NCBI GenBank assembly: GCA_945867815.1
Contig: CAMBIX010000009.1
Span: forward strand, 17,321 to 81,320
DNA from: an uncultured Veillonellaceae bacterium
GTDB taxonomy: Bacteria > Bacillota > Negativicutes > Veillonellales > Veillonellaceae
Direction of reading: 5' to 3'
Length of the DNA: 64,000 nucleotides
Part shown: in pieces, positions 61,229 to 64,000 of the stretch
How the letters are laid out: each line of letters begins with the position of its first letter
Numbering within the stretch: the stretch's first letter is position 1
Made by a program: the position numbers and the translations under genes
The notes under the pieces: generated by a model
Databases searched by the model: none
What the model was told of the DNA's origin: nothing
Seen by the model: the letters and a program-made list of their open reading frames with translations, nothing else

Positions 61229-61660
61229 ATGTTTCCAACAGATTACACATTCACTACTGAAAATGAATCAACGGCAACAAAGATATCACAACAAAATCGG
61301 GTAGGTCGCAATATGAAGTTTGACTTTAAATCCAAATCATTTGTATTTACTGATGGTAAGAACGATGAAACAACGCAAGTTGATGCCATTAAGCAATGGA
61401 TAGAGTTATTTATTAGAACAGAAGCCAATAAATATGCTATCTATACGGATACATTTGGATTAGATTTATCACATTTAGTAGGGTATCGGCTGCCAAGGTC
61501 ATTTATTGTAAGTGAAATTAAAAGAAGAATAACAGAAGGTATATTAAATAAAGTGCCATGCACAGTTTCCGTTAGCGATTGGGAATTTGATGCAGGGCAC
61601 TTTTACTTTACAGTCAAAACTAACACAGGAGAGGAGGTGAAGATTGATTATGAATATTGA
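61229..61660 (+). CDS. Baseplate protein, DUF2634 (XkdS-like)
   Basis: 143 residues; FDFKSKSFVFTDGKNDETTQVDAIKQWIELFIRTEANKYAIYTDTFG, typical gp25/lysozyme-wedge-like XkdS. Two bases after the previous gene, overlaps gpJ by 11. Confidence 0.88.
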   Translation: MFPTDYTFTTENESTATKISQQNRVGRNMKFDFKSKSFVFTDGKNDETTQVDAIKQWIELFIRTEANKYAIYTDTFGLDLSHLVGYRLPRSFIVSEIKRRITEGILNKVPCTVSVSDWEFDAGHFYFTVKTNTGEEVKIDYEY

Positions 61661-62717
61661 TACGATTCATAATACTATGCTTGATAATATTTCTGATGAT
61701 TATCAAAAAACAGAAGGGTTCCCAACATATGATATTACACGGGGATTTGCTTTTGCCTTACTAGTGTTATGGAAGAAGGCAGAAGAAATAGAAATGAAAC
61801 AAAATGTAGATAATCTAACAGGAGACGAATTGGAAACATTTGTAGCACAACGGAAAGGTACTATCCGTAAGCAAGCAACCTATGCGGAGGGGGTATTAAC
61901 CATTGTAGAAGGGAATGGGACCATTCATGTTGGCGATTTGTTTGAGAGTGAAGGGGGCATCAAGTATGAGTCATTAGAGACTAAGGATGTAATGAATGGG
62001 TCAACGGTTAAAATTCGATGTACACAAGCAGGGTCAGCAGGCAATGTAGCAGCAAATGTAATTACTAAGATGCCTATTACTATTCAAGGAATTATTAGTG
62101 TAACCAATCAAAAGCCTATAGTAGGTGGGGAAGACACCGAAACAGATAATGACTTGAGAGAACGGTATTATGAAGAACTACGAGAACCTGCCACAAGTGG
62201 AAATAAATACCACTATAAAGCGTGGGCAAAAGAAGTGACAGGTGTAGGGGAAGCTAATGTTATCGATACTTGGCAAGGTAAAGGCACTGTTAAAATCGTG
62301 ATTATTAATGCGGATAGACAGGCTGCATCCGAATCATTAGTGAATGATGTACAAGAATACATTGATCCTCACAAAAATGGTGATGGTGCAGGAGAAGCAC
62401 CTATGGGGGCTGTTTGCACAGTTGTTAGCGCAACGAATATACCTATCAACATTAATGTAACGGGTATAGTAACCAATGGGAATGTAGCAGAAAGTGAAAT
62501 AAGAGATGTATTAGCTAAAAAGGTAGAATCTTATTTAAAGGAAATTGCATTTAAGCAGAATTATGTTTCTGCAGCGCAAATTGCATCATTTGTAATTGGT
62601 CTTGATTACATTAAAGATTACGATACTTGCACCATCAATGGAGACAATAAAAAAGTTACATTAAGTGATGAAGAAGTCGCAGTTAAAGGAACAATTGAGG
62701 TGCATATCAGTGGATAA
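61650..62717 (+). CDS. Baseplate J-like protein (XkdT)
   Basis: 355 residues. Baseplate_J motifs: NLTGDELETFVAQRKGTIRKQATYAEGVLTI, then ETDNDLRERYYEELREPATSGNKYHYKAWAKEVTGVGEANVI. GAGGAGGTGA sets ATG 61650. Forms the outer baseplate wedge. Confidence 0.93.
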   Translation: MNIDTIHNTMLDNISDDYQKTEGFPTYDITRGFAFALLVLWKKAEEIEMKQNVDNLTGDELETFVAQRKGTIRKQATYAEGVLTIVEGNGTIHVGDLFESEGGIKYESLETKDVMNGSTVKIRCTQAGSAGNVAANVITKMPITIQGIISVTNQKPIVGGEDTETDNDLRERYYEELREPATSGNKYHYKAWAKEVTGVGEANVIDTWQGKGTVKIVIINADRQAASESLVNDVQEYIDPHKNGDGAGEAPMGAVCTVVSATNIPININVTGIVTNGNVAESEIRDVLAKKVESYLKEIAFKQNYVSAAQIASFVIGLDYIKDYDTCTINGDNKKVTLSDEEVAVKGTIEVHISG

Positions 62718-63330
62718 GGAAACAGAACAACTTAGAGATTATGCACTAAAAGCCATCAATGCTATTTACAGAAAAGATAGATGGGTAAGGGAGTTATATC
62801 AAGCAGCAGGATTCGACTTGCACAAAGCATCCATACTGTTAGATAGAATCTTATCCAATGAGTTCTTTAACTTAGCTACGGAGGAAGGGTTAGCAATATA
62901 TGAAAAAGACCTAGGCATAACCAAAGAAGGCTCAATACAAGAAAGGCGAGAAAGAGTTGAGTCTCTATGGAAAGCAACAGGTAAAGCCACATTATTAAAA
63001 ATTGCGAATATTGTTGATCAGTATGTAAGGAATGAACACGAAATAACATATAGTGACCAAGAAATCCATGTAATATTTCATGACGATTCATATGTATGGG
63101 CAATAAAAGCAATTCGAGAAAGCATTGATATCATCAAACCAGCACATATCCCATTAATTATTGAAGACATTAGAGAGTTCAATTCTAATTACTATATTGG
63201 GGGGTATGCGAGGTTACAAAACAATATCAATGTAGAAGCATATGTAGGATTTAGCAGTGTAGACGTAACAAATAATGAGTATGGTACAGGGGTTGTATCA
63301 ATGCCATTAGACATTAAAGTAGGAGGTTAA
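62710..63330 (+). CDS. Baseplate protein, YmfQ/DUF2313-like (XkdU)
   Basis: 206 residues: DYALKAINAIYRKDRWVRELYQAAGFDL, then LATEEGLAIYEKDLGI, RRERVESLWKATGKAT. DUF2313 proteins follow gpJ and link to the fibre. GTG 62710 is chosen for GAGGTG upstream; an earlier ATG frame runs inside gpJ. Confidence 0.82.
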   Translation: MDKETEQLRDYALKAINAIYRKDRWVRELYQAAGFDLHKASILLDRILSNEFFNLATEEGLAIYEKDLGITKEGSIQERRERVESLWKATGKATLLKIANIVDQYVRNEHEITYSDQEIHVIFHDDSYVWAIKAIRESIDIIKPAHIPLIIEDIREFNSNYYIGGYARLQNNINVEAYVGFSSVDVTNNEYGTGVVSMPLDIKVGG

Positions 63331-63331
63331 T

Positions 63332-64000
63332 ATGGCAAAATATCCAGCAATGATTACAACAAATAAGGGTCGAGATTTGGTGTCACGCTCCAACGCAACA
63401 AAAAAAGCGATTACATGGACAAAGATTGTAGTCGGTGATGGTGATAATAATAAAAATAAAAATATAGCCACACTTACCAATGTGATTTCTAAAAAACTTG
63501 AAATTACAGTTGATAAAACGAGTGACTTAACAAATGGTCAATGGAAGGTTCAAGGAACGATTGACAACAGCCAATTAACAGAAGGTTTTTATTGTAAAGA
63601 AATTGCAGTATTTGCGAAGTGTGAAGGTGATGCGGATGAAGTATTATTTGCATATACAAATGGTGGAAATTATGTAGATTATATTCCAGATAAGACAACG
63701 CCAGTTGATTCACAAAAGGTTACATGCCAATTTGTAGTAGGCAATGCACAAAATGTAACGGTAACGATGAATAACGAGGCATTTTTACGACAAGAGGACT
63801 TGAATAATCATGATGCGGATAACAATGCGCATCAACCATTACTGAATAAATGGATTAACAAAAGTTTTTCAAAATTTAAGGAAGCAGTGATTGGTGTAGT
63901 AAAGGATGCATTAACAGATATCCTTGATATTCAGGCGAAAATGGACACAAATGGATTCGTAAGAATGGGGTTCTTGTGGGGCTTCACTATCCAGTGGGGA
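63332..64000 (+). CDS. Tail fibre protein, N-terminal part (3' end outside window)
   Basis: Phage tail-collar fibre N-terminal domain: MAKYPAMITTNKGRDLVSRS, WTKIVVGDGDN, and VISKKLEITVDKTSDLTNGQW, then EGFYCKEIAVFAKCEGD. Receptor-binding C-terminus is beyond the end. The last visible part, FVRMGFLWGFTIQWG, resembles the gpH-like C-terminal beta-strand ending, so a short fibre is possible. AGGAGG precedes ATG 63332. Confidence 0.85.
   Translation, partial: MAKYPAMITTNKGRDLVSRSNATKKAITWTKIVVGDGDNNKNKNIATLTNVISKKLEITVDKTSDLTNGQWKVQGTIDNSQLTEGFYCKEIAVFAKCEGDADEVLFAYTNGGNYVDYIPDKTTPVDSQKVTCQFVVGNAQNVTVTMNNEAFLRQEDLNNHDADNNAHQPLLNKWINKSFSKFKEAVIGVVKDALTDILDIQAKMDTNGFVRMGFLWGFTIQWG

Larger units (their letters stand above)
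33002..64000. mobile_element. Prophage (Negativicutes myophage, HK97 head with PBSX/Mu-like contractile tail), right end outside window
   Basis: Continuous phage gene order from the tRNA-Ser 3' end: integrase, lysogeny block, cro, early and replication genes, terminases, portal, protease, capsid, connectors, sheath, tube, chaperones, tape measure, baseplate and tail fibre. The left end is placed at the tRNA by inference, because integrases often use tRNA 3' ends; the exact att core is not shown since the right end is missing. Lysis genes must lie further right. Confidence 0.85.

Overview
The window looks like the chromosome of a low-GC, diderm member of the Negativicutes, most likely Veillonella or a close relative. 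This is inferred from gene content: a nickel-pincer lactate racemase, a two-subunit fumarase, a complete narGHJI nitrate reductase, an OmpA-type outer-membrane protein beside Firmicutes-style genes, Shine-Dalgarno-rich starts and AT-rich codon use. No species can be named from the sequence alone.

Bases 1-33001 are host chromosome. They hold the 3' part of a threonine ammonia-lyase, a YjeM-like permease, small housekeeping genes, argS and pyrG, ilvE, an arsR-dinB-larA cluster in which dinB runs into larA without a stop codon, a class I aminotransferase, a lysine-tailed protein of unknown role, and a ClC chloride transporter. A compact nitrate module follows: narK leftward, a Crp/Fnr-type regulator, then narGHJI rightward. 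Matching TGTGA-N6-TCAC boxes sit at the same distance from the -10 element of narK and of narG, so the regulator probably controls both. After that come fumarase, OmpA, a small exported protein, a CorA-type transporter and tRNA-Ser(UGA). Long hairpin repeats with shared ends (GGAAG..CAC and GTGCTTCGTGA) fill several intergenic gaps.

From the tRNA-Ser 3' end to the end of the window there is one large prophage whose right end lies outside. In order it has: a Panacea-domain antitoxin with an overlapping partner gene and an antirepressor remnant; a leftward tyrosine integrase; an intergenic region rich in hairpins with a possible small RNA; a leftward lysogeny block (Abi/HEPN protein, two unknown genes, an S24-type CI repressor); cro with two CI-type operators; and an early rightward region interrupted by three leftward accessory genes that all start from copies of the same promoter/RBS module. 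Next come replication and nucleotide genes (HUH Rep-like protein, dUTPase, SSB), a DUF1492-like late regulator, HNH nucleases, HK97-type packaging and head genes, and a contractile PBSX/Mu-like tail and baseplate set up to a truncated tail fibre.

Two frame events stand out in the tail genes. The tail chaperone gene ends in a canonical A AAA AAG slippery site that leads into a 58-codon -1 extension, which looks programmed. The sheath gene is split by an apparent GT dinucleotide duplication, which looks like a mutation or sequencing error. If the sheath break is real, the prophage would not make a normal contractile tail.
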